DNA of 6,930 bases from Actinomycetota bacterium (GTDB taxonomy: Bacteria > Actinomycetota > Actinomycetes > Nanopelagicales > Nanopelagicaceae). The translations under genes and the position numbers were made by a program. Below the pieces are notes generated by a model. The model saw nothing but the letters and a program-made list of their open reading frames with translations, made no database searches and had not been told where the DNA came from. Below, piece by piece: positions 1 to 5,977 of this stretch (its first letter is position 1; each line of letters begins with the position of its first letter). The DNA lies in assembly GCA_947457445.1 (NCBI GenBank), contig CANGVO010000050.1, forward strand, positions 1 through 6,930, in the 5' to 3' direction.

Positions 1-948
1 ATGCGCCATCTAATTATTGAAGCATCTAGCCATGCCATGACTTTGCACCGTCTAGAAGGCGCACACTTTGCAATCGCGGCTTTCACTAATTTAACCCAGG
101 ATCATTTAGATTTTCACGGTGATATGGAAAGTTACTTTGCGGCTAAGTCAGCACTTTTTCACTATACATTTGCAGACCTTGCTTTCATAAATATAGATGA
201 CTCTTACGGTGCCAAATTGGCAACGATTACTGAATTGCCCGTAATCTCCATTTCGCGCAATAATCAAAGTGCGATTTGGCACTTTATTGAAATTGATTCA
301 GAATCAAAACGAGTTGCGCTAAAGATTCGTGGTACCGGTGGCATTCTTATCGAGACTTCTACTCGATTACGTGGAGGATATAACTTCGATAATCTCTTAA
401 TGGCAATCGCTATTGCCGTTGAATTGGGCGTCGACCCAATCGATATCGCTGCGATCGTTCCCGATCTGCGCGGTGCGGCTGGTCGGCTTGAAGAGATATC
501 AATTGGGCAAGAATTTACTGCGCTGGTTGATTACGCACATACCCCTGACGCTGTTTCTAGTGTTTTGGAATCGATCCGTGAGTTTACAAAGGGCAAAGTA
601 ATCGCTGTATTAGGTTGCGGGGGAGACCGCGATCCAGGTAAACGCCCCCTCATGGGACAGGCACTTATATCTGGTGCCGATGTTGCGATCTTTACAAGTG
701 ATAATCCAAGGTCTGAAGATCCAAGTGTAATTTTGCAGGCGATGTGCAAAGGAATAAATGTCGTTGGCCCTTCACAAATAGTCATAGATCGCGCTGAAGC
801 TATTCAATATGCGGTTTCACTTGCCATGACAGGCGACACCGTTGCGATTCTGGGTAAGGGACATGAACAAGGACAAGAGATCTTGGGAAAGACAATTGAT
901 TTTGATGATCGGGCTTATTTAGCTAAAGCAATCGAGGCTAAGCGATGA
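1..948 (+). CDS. murE: UDP-MurNAc-L-Ala-D-Glu:meso-DAP ligase MurE, 5' truncated
   Basis: Cytoplasmic Mur ligase that adds the third stem-peptide residue to UDP-MurNAc-L-Ala-D-Glu using ATP. The 315 visible residues cover the end of the central ATPase domain and the whole C-terminal domain. Visible motifs (fragment numbering): EASSHA at 7-12; DHLDFHGDMESYFAAK at 34-49, whose K49 matches the carboxylated Lys of the family; YNFDN 127-131; GRLEE 161-165; DYAHTPDA 177-184; GCGGDRDPGKRP 205-216; DNPR 234-237; GKGHE 285-289. DNPR and GKGHE are the meso-DAP recognition motifs of DAP-type MurE, whereas Lys-type enzymes differ at the Arg. Aligning K49 and DNPR to E. coli K224 and D413-R416 implies about 175 residues are missing, including the uridine-binding domain and the TGTNGKT P-loop. 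The ATG at base 1 is therefore almost certainly an internal Met at the window edge, not the start. The stop overlaps the murF start by 4 bases (ATGA). Identification is firm. Confidence 0.96.
   Translation: MRHLIIEASSHAMTLHRLEGAHFAIAAFTNLTQDHLDFHGDMESYFAAKSALFHYTFADLAFINIDDSYGAKLATITELPVISISRNNQSAIWHFIEIDSESKRVALKIRGTGGILIETSTRLRGGYNFDNLLMAIAIAVELGVDPIDIAAIVPDLRGAAGRLEEISIGQEFTALVDYAHTPDAVSSVLESIREFTKGKVIAVLGCGGDRDPGKRPLMGQALISGADVAIFTSDNPRSEDPSVILQAMCKGINVVGPSQIVIDRAEAIQYAVSLAMTGDTVAILGKGHEQGQEILGKTIDFDDRAYLAKAIEAKR
934..937 (+). promoter_or_regulatory. Ribosome binding site for murF
   Basis: GAGG lies within the murE coding end, 7 bases before the murF ATG at 945. The spacing is good and supports that start. 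The core is short, and the ATGA overlap with murE makes translational coupling likely as well. Confidence 0.55.
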
Positions 949-2339
949 TTAATCTGCGCGCTTCAGAAATTGCAAAAATCGTCCGCGGAGAATTAGTCGG
1001 TGATGATGTTGCGGTTACGTCTGCACCAGTATTCGATTCAAAGGCAGCTAAGCCAGGTTCAATTTTTCTAGCGCTGAAGGGTGAAAAGGTAGATGGCCAC
1101 AGCTACATAGAAAGCGCTTTTGCAAACGGCGCAGTATTAGCCTTTGTAACTGTTGCCTCAGCAAATCGTTGCATTGTCGTTCCAGATGTCATGAGCGCGC
1201 TAAATCTTTTGGCCGCTCACGTGCGCGAGGTTTTAAAGGACCTTACGGTAATTGCACTTACAGGTTCACAAGGCAAGACCACGACGAAAGATTTATTGCA
1301 ACACATCCTGGAATCAGTCGGCAAGACGGTTGCTCCTGTTGGAAATTTCAATAATGAACTCGGAACTCCGATTACCCTTTTGCAATGCGATGAAAACACC
1401 AAGTTCTGTATTTTGGAAATGGGTGCTCGCCATGTTGGCGATATCGCGACGCTGTGCAAAATGGCTAAACCAAATATAGGTATGGTCTTGCGCGTTGGTA
1501 CCGCTCACATTGGAGAATTCGGATCAGCAGAAGCTGTCGCGACTGCAAAATCAGAAATGATTTCATCCCTTGAAGGCTCTGCGATCGCCATCCTTGGCCA
1601 ATACGACGATTTCACTAAAGAAATGAGTTCGCTCCACAACGGCAAGTTGTTGACTTTTGGTGAGACAACTTCAGCGGATGTACGTGCTACTGATATAGAA
1701 ATTCGCGAAGGACGCCCTCACTTCGACTTAGTTACACCTGCTGGACGTGCAGCAGTGGGTCTTCGAATCGTTGGTATTCATCAAGTAGCCAACGCACTTG
1801 CCGCGGCAGCGGTCGCATCGGCGCTGGGTGCTTCTATAGATTTAATTGCCGGAGCGCTTTCTACCGCAGAAGTTAATAGCAAGTGGCGAATGCAGATCCA
1901 TGAATTCAACGGTTTTGTTTTAATCAATGATGCCTATAACTCAAGCCCAGAGTCTGCCGAGGCCGCTCTGCGAACCTTGGTTCTCTTTGCCCAAGAACGC
2001 GGTGGTCAATCATGGGCATTTCTGGGAAAGATGCACGAACTCGGCGCGTCATCACGAGAACGCCACGCGGCTATTGGCACCCTTGCCTTGGAACTTGGTA
2101 TCGATCATTTGGTCGGCATCTCAAGCCCAGAGTATGCCGAAGCGGTTGGAGCAAATTCTGCGATGACGGTTCATCTCTTTGAAAGTAAAGAGGATTCACT
2201 TTCATTAGTCGATCAGATGAGATCGGGTGATGTGATCTTAGTGAAAGCATCTCGCGCGGAAGCATTTGAATTTCTTGCGGAAGAAATTTCATCCAAACTT
2301 GAGGCGATCGCTGTAGATTCAGAAGAAGAGGAGCGTTAG
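945..2339 (+). CDS. murF: UDP-MurNAc-tripeptide:D-Ala-D-Ala ligase MurF
   Basis: Cytoplasmic ATP-dependent ligase that adds D-Ala-D-Ala to UDP-MurNAc-tripeptide and so completes the pentapeptide precursor. At 464 residues it is full length for the family. The N-terminal substrate domain spans about 1-95 (DSKAAKPGSIFLALKG, 31-46). The central ATPase domain holds the P-loop TGSQGKTTTK (106-115), NFNNELGTP (134-142), EMGARHVGDI (158-167), VGTAHIGEFGS (184-194) and K202, in the place of the lysine that is modified in Mur ligases. GIHQVANALAA (277-287) leads into the C-terminal domain with NDAYNSSPES (328-337), LGKMHELG (360-367) and VKASRA (433-438). The start overlaps the murE stop as ATGA and has GAGG 7 bases upstream. 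The protein ends in an acidic tail (EEEE then R, 460-464) whose GAA/GAG codons double as the mraY ribosome binding site. An in-frame near-repeat encodes SSPESAEA (333-340) and SSPEYAEA (393-400). Identification is firm. Confidence 0.97.
   Translation: MINLRASEIAKIVRGELVGDDVAVTSAPVFDSKAAKPGSIFLALKGEKVDGHSYIESAFANGAVLAFVTVASANRCIVVPDVMSALNLLAAHVREVLKDLTVIALTGSQGKTTTKDLLQHILESVGKTVAPVGNFNNELGTPITLLQCDENTKFCILEMGARHVGDIATLCKMAKPNIGMVLRVGTAHIGEFGSAEAVATAKSEMISSLEGSAIAILGQYDDFTKEMSSLHNGKLLTFGETTSADVRATDIEIREGRPHFDLVTPAGRAAVGLRIVGIHQVANALAAAAVASALGASIDLIAGALSTAEVNSKWRMQIHEFNGFVLINDAYNSSPESAEAALRTLVLFAQERGGQSWAFLGKMHELGASSRERHAAIGTLALELGIDHLVGISSPEYAEAVGANSAMTVHLFESKEDSLSLVDQMRSGDVILVKASRAEAFEFLAEEISSKLEAIAVDSEEEER
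1940..2140 (+). repeat. Imperfect 21-base direct repeat inside murF
   Basis: Bases 1940-1960 and 2120-2140 match at 20 of 21 positions. Both contain CTCAAGCCCAGAGT followed, one base later, by TGCCGA. The single difference is C1954 against A2134, which gives TCT (Ser) against TAT (Tyr). The copies are exactly 180 bases apart, so they are read in the same frame, as SSPESAEA and SSPEYAEA. The first copy is part of the conserved NDAYN..P.S substrate/ATP-domain motif. The second lies in a less conserved part of the C-terminal domain. Confidence 0.8.
2328..2333 (+). promoter_or_regulatory. Probable ribosome binding site for mraY
   Basis: GAGGAG sits in the last Glu codons of murF, 12 bases before the mraY ATG at 2346. 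This is a strong core at a longer than ideal distance. No better site lies in the 6-base gap, and no nearer in-frame start is available. The N-terminus it gives (MRQILIAG) looks like that of actinobacterial MraY, so the start is kept. Confidence 0.5.
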
Positions 2340-2345
2340 CCAAGA

Positions 2346-3404
2346 ATGAGACAGATTCTAATTGCGGGCTCTATCGCCTTATTCTTCTCACTCTTTGGGA
2401 CCCCGGTACTAATTAGATTTTTAGCTCGCAGAGGTTATGGCCAGATCATTAGAGATGATGGGCCTTCATCTCATCACACCAAACGCGGAACGCCAACTAT
2501 GGGCGGAATTATCATCATCTTCTCTGCAGCGGCAGCATATTTCATAGCCCACTTATTAACTGGAAATGCAATTAGTACATCGGCCCTATTGGTTCTAGGC
2601 CTCATGGCATCTCTTGGTTTTGTTGGATTCTTGGATGATTGGTTAAAAGTCTCTCGTCAGAAATCATTAGGGTTAAACGCGAAACAGAAAATTCTTGGCC
2701 AAGTTCTCTTTGCAGCTGCATTCGGTTATTTAGGAATTCACTTTCCTGACGGGGACGGACTAACCCCGATCTCGCAGAATCTATCAACCGTTCGTGATAC
2801 TTCAATAGTGCTTGGTACGGCGCTGGTGGTTGTTTGGGTAGTTTTGATGGTTACTGCAACAAGTAACGGAGTAAATCTCACTGACGGTTTAGACGGATTA
2901 GCAACCGGTGCTGCAGTAATGACATTTATTGCCTTTATTTTGATTGGTGTCTGGGAATTCGGACAGAGTTGCGCAGTATCGCCAGGTGCAAACTGCTACT
3001 TAGTGAGAGATCCACTCGATTTGGCAGTTCTATCTGCAGCACTCGCTGGTTCTTGTGCAGGATTTTTATGGTGGAATGCATCACCAGCAAAGATATTCAT
3101 GGGGGATACGGGTTCGCTTGCGCTAGGTGGCGCTCTTGCTGGAATTGCGACATCGCTTCGAATCGAATTGTTATTGATTCCGCTCGGTGGACTTTTCGTG
3201 ATTATCAGTGCTTCAGTAATTTTGCAGGTTGTCTACTTCAAGATAACGGGAGGCAAGCGGATCTTTAAAATGGCACCACTTCAACATCACTTTGAATTAA
3301 TGGGTTGGGGAGAAGTAACGATCGTTCTTCGTTTCTGGATAATCGCTGGTCTTTGCGTTGCAGCTGGGCTTGGGCTCTTCTACGCACAATGGGTCAGCAA
3401 CTAA
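2346..3404 (+). CDS. mraY: Phospho-MurNAc-pentapeptide transferase MraY (lipid I synthase)
   Basis: Polytopic membrane enzyme that transfers phospho-MurNAc-pentapeptide from its UDP carrier to undecaprenyl phosphate on the inner face of the membrane, forming lipid I. The 352-residue length is normal. The sequence is mostly hydrophobic, consistent with the family's ten transmembrane helices. Motifs: KRGTPTMGG (46-54); FLDDWLK (95-101) with the Asp pair D97-D98; [11 protein letters not shown] (174-184); [16 protein letters not shown] (242-257), where D254 matches the Mg2+-binding Asp (D265 in Aquifex); and [12 protein letters not shown] (310-321). This last motif is PLHHHxE in many bacteria; here the first His is Gln313, while H314 and H315 remain. 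Two cysteines (C209, C217) fall in the predicted external loop before VRDPLDLA. It starts 6 bases after murF and ends 12 bases before murD. Identification is firm; tunicamycin-type GlcNAc-1-phosphate transferases of the same superfamily lack this combination of motifs. Confidence 0.97.
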   Translation: MRQILIAGSIALFFSLFGTPVLIRFLARRGYGQIIRDDGPSSHHTKRGTPTMGGIIIIFSAAAAYFIAHLLTGNAISTSALLVLGLMASLGFVGFLDDWLKVSRQKSLGLNAKQKILGQVLFAAAFGYLGIHFPDGDGLTPISQNLSTVRDTSIVLGTALVVVWVVLMVTATSNGVNLTDGLDGLATGAAVMTFIAFILIGVWEFGQSCAVSPGANCYLVRDPLDLAVLSAALAGSCAGFLWWNASPAKIFMGDTGSLALGGALAGIATSLRIELLLIPLGGLFVIISASVILQVVYFKITGGKRIFKMAPLQHHFELMGWGEVTIVLRFWIIAGLCVAAGLGLFYAQWVSN

Positions 3405-3416
3405 GTACGGTGCGGT

Positions 3417-4802
3417 ATGGCAATTAATTTTTCCGGAGAGCGCGTACTTATACTTGGTGCAGGCGTAACTGGACTTGCCGTAGCGCGTTCGCTTGCTAAA
3501 CGTGGAGCACTGATCTCGATTGCCGACGATCAATTGAGTGATGTAAGTGGTTTCGCTGTGGCTCATCCAAATTCGTATGAAGTTAAAAACTTTGACTTAA
3601 TTGTTGTTTCACCTGGGTGGAAACCTGATCACTCGATTATTACAAAAGCCAAATCTCACGGTGTAAAAATCACTAATGAAATCGATCTTGCTTGGTCGCT
3701 GCGAGCAGATTTAGCCCCAAATCAAAGGTGGGTTGCTCTAACCGGTACAAATGGCAAGACATCAACGGTTGAATTGACGGCGGCCATGCTTCGCGAAGGC
3801 GGTATTGCGGCAGTTGCATGTGGAAATGTTGGAACAACGGTTTTGGAATCTGTAGAAAGTTCTGAAAATTATGATGTCCTGGTCTTAGAACTCTCATCAT
3901 TTCAATTGCACTGGTTGCGTGAAGCCACCTTTGTAGCAACCGCAATCCTAAACATTGCACCTGACCATGTTGACTGGCACGGAGATTTTGAAAGTTATGC
4001 TGATGCGAAGATGTCAATATTAGATCGAACAAGTACAGGGATCTTCAATGCAGGCGACGCCGAAGTATTAACAAGAGCATCTCGGTGGCAGGGGCGTAAA
4101 GTCTTCTTCTCACTAGACACTCCTGGACCAGGAGAAATCGGAATTGTTGAAGAACTGTTAGTTGATCGCGCATTTGTTATTGACCCACAAGAAGCGGCAA
4201 TGCTCGCCGAAGTCATTGATGTAATCCCGACCGTCCCACACAACGTTTCAAATGCTCTTGCAGCAGCTGGTCTTGCCCGCGCAGTCGGAGTGGACCACGA
4301 ATCGATTCGTCGAGCCATTCAAAGCTTTAAACCAGGTCGCCACAGAATTGAAACCATCCTAAGCAAAGATGGAATTACTTGGATTGATGATTCAAAGGCA
4401 ACTAACCCCCACGCCGCGACAGCATCACTACTTGCGACTTTATCTACGGTCTGGATCGCTGGCGGGCTAGCAAAAGGCGCACAGATGCATGAGTTAATTC
4501 AAAGATGTAAATCGAGGATAAAAACTGCAATTTTAATTGGCGCAGATCGCGAATTAATTGCAGAGGAACTGCGTAGCCAAGCGCCAAGTGTTGAAATTAT
4601 CTACATCGAACCTGATGCAAATTACGTAAAGGGTGGCCCGAGTAATTCATTTATGGAGTCGGTAGTTGCTGCGGCTAAATCGCGAGCCAGTGCGGGCGAC
4701 ACGGTCTTGCTGGCACCCGCGTGCGCGTCTATGGATCAATTCATTTCGTACGGCGATCGCGGTGATCGTTTTGCATCAGCGGTACTGAAGGAGAACTCAT
4801 GA
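3417..4802 (+). CDS. murD: UDP-MurNAc-L-Ala:D-Glu ligase MurD
   Basis: Cytoplasmic ATP-dependent ligase that adds D-glutamate, the second stem residue, to UDP-MurNAc-L-Ala. The 461-residue length is normal. The N-terminal Rossmann-like domain has LGAGVTG (13-19) and SPG (65-67) for UDP-MurNAc. The ATPase domain has the P-loop TGTNGKTST (109-117), GNVG (136-139), ELSSFQL (158-164), N179 and DHVDWHGDFESYADAK (183-198), with K198 as the expected carboxylated Lys. PHNVSNALAAAGLA (274-287) precedes the C-terminal domain with FKPGRHRIE (304-312), DDSKATNPHA (324-333), GGLAKGA (349-355) and LLAPACASMDQF (431-442). The region around K198 matches MurE's at 11 of 16 residues, showing their shared ancestry. 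NAGD (211-214) replaces the common NADD. No Shine-Dalgarno core is visible in the 12 bases after mraY or just before, and no other in-frame start is possible because the mraY stop codon lies in the same frame at 3402. The stop overlaps ftsW as ATGA. Identification is firm. Confidence 0.96.
   Translation: MAINFSGERVLILGAGVTGLAVARSLAKRGALISIADDQLSDVSGFAVAHPNSYEVKNFDLIVVSPGWKPDHSIITKAKSHGVKITNEIDLAWSLRADLAPNQRWVALTGTNGKTSTVELTAAMLREGGIAAVACGNVGTTVLESVESSENYDVLVLELSSFQLHWLREATFVATAILNIAPDHVDWHGDFESYADAKMSILDRTSTGIFNAGDAEVLTRASRWQGRKVFFSLDTPGPGEIGIVEELLVDRAFVIDPQEAAMLAEVIDVIPTVPHNVSNALAAAGLARAVGVDHESIRRAIQSFKPGRHRIETILSKDGITWIDDSKATNPHAATASLLATLSTVWIAGGLAKGAQMHELIQRCKSRIKTAILIGADRELIAEELRSQAPSVEIIYIEPDANYVKGGPSNSFMESVVAAAKSRASAGDTVLLAPACASMDQFISYGDRGDRFASAVLKENS
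4788..4793 (+). promoter_or_regulatory. Ribosome binding site for ftsW
   Basis: AAGGAG lies in the final codons of murD, 5 bases before the ftsW ATG at 4799. It is the best Shine-Dalgarno match in the window and fixes the ftsW start at the ATGA overlap. Confidence 0.75.
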
Positions 4803-5977
4803 CAAAGGCCGGCCAAAAGTTTCTGGCAAAGCCAGTAAACAACTTCTATATATTGGCCGTGAGTGCTTTATCGCTTTCGGTAATTGGTTTGGTTATGGTC
4901 TTTTCAGCATCTTCAATTCATTCCTTAGATACCAAAGGGAACGCCGTAGGTATCGTTCTTCGGCAATTTGCATTCTTTGTAATTTCAATTCCGCTCGCCG
5001 CTTTTCTATCGCAACGTACATTGCTGCAGTGGCGCTTACTGGCAAGGTTTGGACTTCTCTTATCAACAGTAATTCTCTTGGCCTTGCAAATTCCAGGAGT
5101 CGGCAAAACAGTAAATGGAAATACCAACTGGATAGCTCTGCCTTTTGTGGATGTGCAACCAAGCGAGTTAGCAAAATTCTTTTTGATTCTTTGGGCTGGC
5201 TACATGTTGTCAAACCAAGAACGCGCGGGAAAATCACGCATTAATGTCTTTGCTCTAATTGGACCTGGATTTGCACTAGTCATGCTGCTTGTAATGCTTG
5301 GGCATGACTTGGGAACAACGTGTGTGATCGCTGCAATTCTTGGAGGAATGTTATTTGTCTCCGGAATTGAGCTGCGCATTTTCGGATCAATCATCGCCGT
5401 CGGGGCAATTGCATTCGCGGCACTAATTGTCACGGCAAGTTATCGACTGGATCGGTTCCTGGTAGTGCTGGATCCATTTGCGGCCGAGGATTATAAAAAT
5501 GCCGGCTGGCAGCCCGCCCACAGTTTGCTAGGGCTCGCTACTGGTGGAATTTTTGGGGTTGGCTTAGGTGGTAGTCGCCAAAAATGGGGAAACTTGGCTG
5601 AGGCTCACACAGATTTTATTTTCGCGGTTATTGGTGAAGAACTTGGATTGCTCGGAACTTTAGCGGTTCTACTTTTGCTAGCTGCTTTAATTTATTCAAT
5701 CTTTAAAATTGCGCTTCGGTGTAAAGATCCGATGTCTCGGTACGTTGGTGCAGGTATTGGTTGTTGGATCGCCATTCAAACAATTCTTAACGTTGGATCG
5801 GCCACAAGCGTTTTGCCAGTCGTGGGAGTGACTTTGCCATTCGTCTCATACGGTGGCTCGGCGTTGATCTCTCTCTATATCGCTTTGGGATATGTATTCG
5901 GAAGCGCTTTGCGTGATCCAGAAGTGAAGGATGAACTACAAAAGGCTATTGAACGGCGTAGATTACGCACATCATGA
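4799..5977 (+). CDS. ftsW: Septal SEDS peptidoglycan glycosyltransferase FtsW
   Basis: Polytopic membrane protein of the SEDS family. FtsW polymerises lipid II into glycan strands at the division septum, paired with a class B PBP (FtsI/PbpB). It has 392 residues, with a short cytoplasmic N-terminus, about ten hydrophobic segments (first near 16-36, last near 352-372) and a short charged C-terminal tail (RDPEVKDELQKAIERRRLR, 372-390). Motifs: VFSASS (34-39); VNGNTNWI (105-112); QPSELAK (120-126); HDLGTT (169-174), where many family members have Pro before the Asp; YRLDRF (215-220); and GLGGSRQKWG (255-264). AEAHTDFIFAVIGEE (267-281) carries D272, equivalent to the essential Asp of E. coli FtsW D297 and RodA D262. 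The signature near the end runs from N331 to LPFVSYGGS (346-354). RodA is the paralogous alternative, but the place between murD and murG argues for FtsW. The tail is short beside the long one of mycobacterial FtsW, so an FtsZ-binding extension is absent. The stop overlaps murG as ATGA. Confidence 0.95.
   Translation: MTKAGQKFLAKPVNNFYILAVSALSLSVIGLVMVFSASSIHSLDTKGNAVGIVLRQFAFFVISIPLAAFLSQRTLLQWRLLARFGLLLSTVILLALQIPGVGKTVNGNTNWIALPFVDVQPSELAKFFLILWAGYMLSNQERAGKSRINVFALIGPGFALVMLLVMLGHDLGTTCVIAAILGGMLFVSGIELRIFGSIIAVGAIAFAALIVTASYRLDRFLVVLDPFAAEDYKNAGWQPAHSLLGLATGGIFGVGLGGSRQKWGNLAEAHTDFIFAVIGEELGLLGTLAVLLLLAALIYSIFKIALRCKDPMSRYVGAGIGCWIAIQTILNVGSATSVLPVVGVTLPFVSYGGSALISLYIALGYVFGSALRDPEVKDELQKAIERRRLRTS

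Noticed and set aside
1..3. ATG at base 1 as the true start of murE
   Set aside because: The protein begins directly with the mid-protein EASSHA region. About 175 residues, including the P-loop, would be missing, so the gene simply runs in from outside the window.
3405..3416. Possible promoter or terminator in the mraY-murD gap
   Set aside because: Twelve bases are too few for either, and there is no inverted repeat or -10/-35 pattern around it.
3389..3427. Tiny 12-codon frame bridging mraY and murD (ATG at 3389, stop at 3425-3427)
   Set aside because: It could be imagined as a leader or coupling peptide, but it has no ribosome binding site and its length is expected by chance.
100..4010. 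murE bases 100-147 and murD bases 3963-4010 look like a dispersed repeat
   Set aside because: The similarity is at protein level (11 of 16 residues around the carboxylated Lys) and reflects the common ancestry of Mur ligases, not a DNA repeat.
3673..4032. Minus-strand open frame of 119 residues antisense to murD
   Set aside because: It lies wholly inside murD, has no recognisable motif or ribosome binding site, and looks like a by-product of the codon use of the real gene.
3995..4318. Minus-strand open frame of 107 residues rich in Ala and Ser, antisense to murD
   Set aside because: Its low-complexity composition is what reverse reading of Ala-rich and Asp/Glu-rich codons gives. It is fully inside murD and has no supporting signal.
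4893..5237. Minus-strand open frame of 114 residues antisense to ftsW
   Set aside because: It is fully contained in the strongly supported ftsW gene and has no family resemblance or initiation signal.
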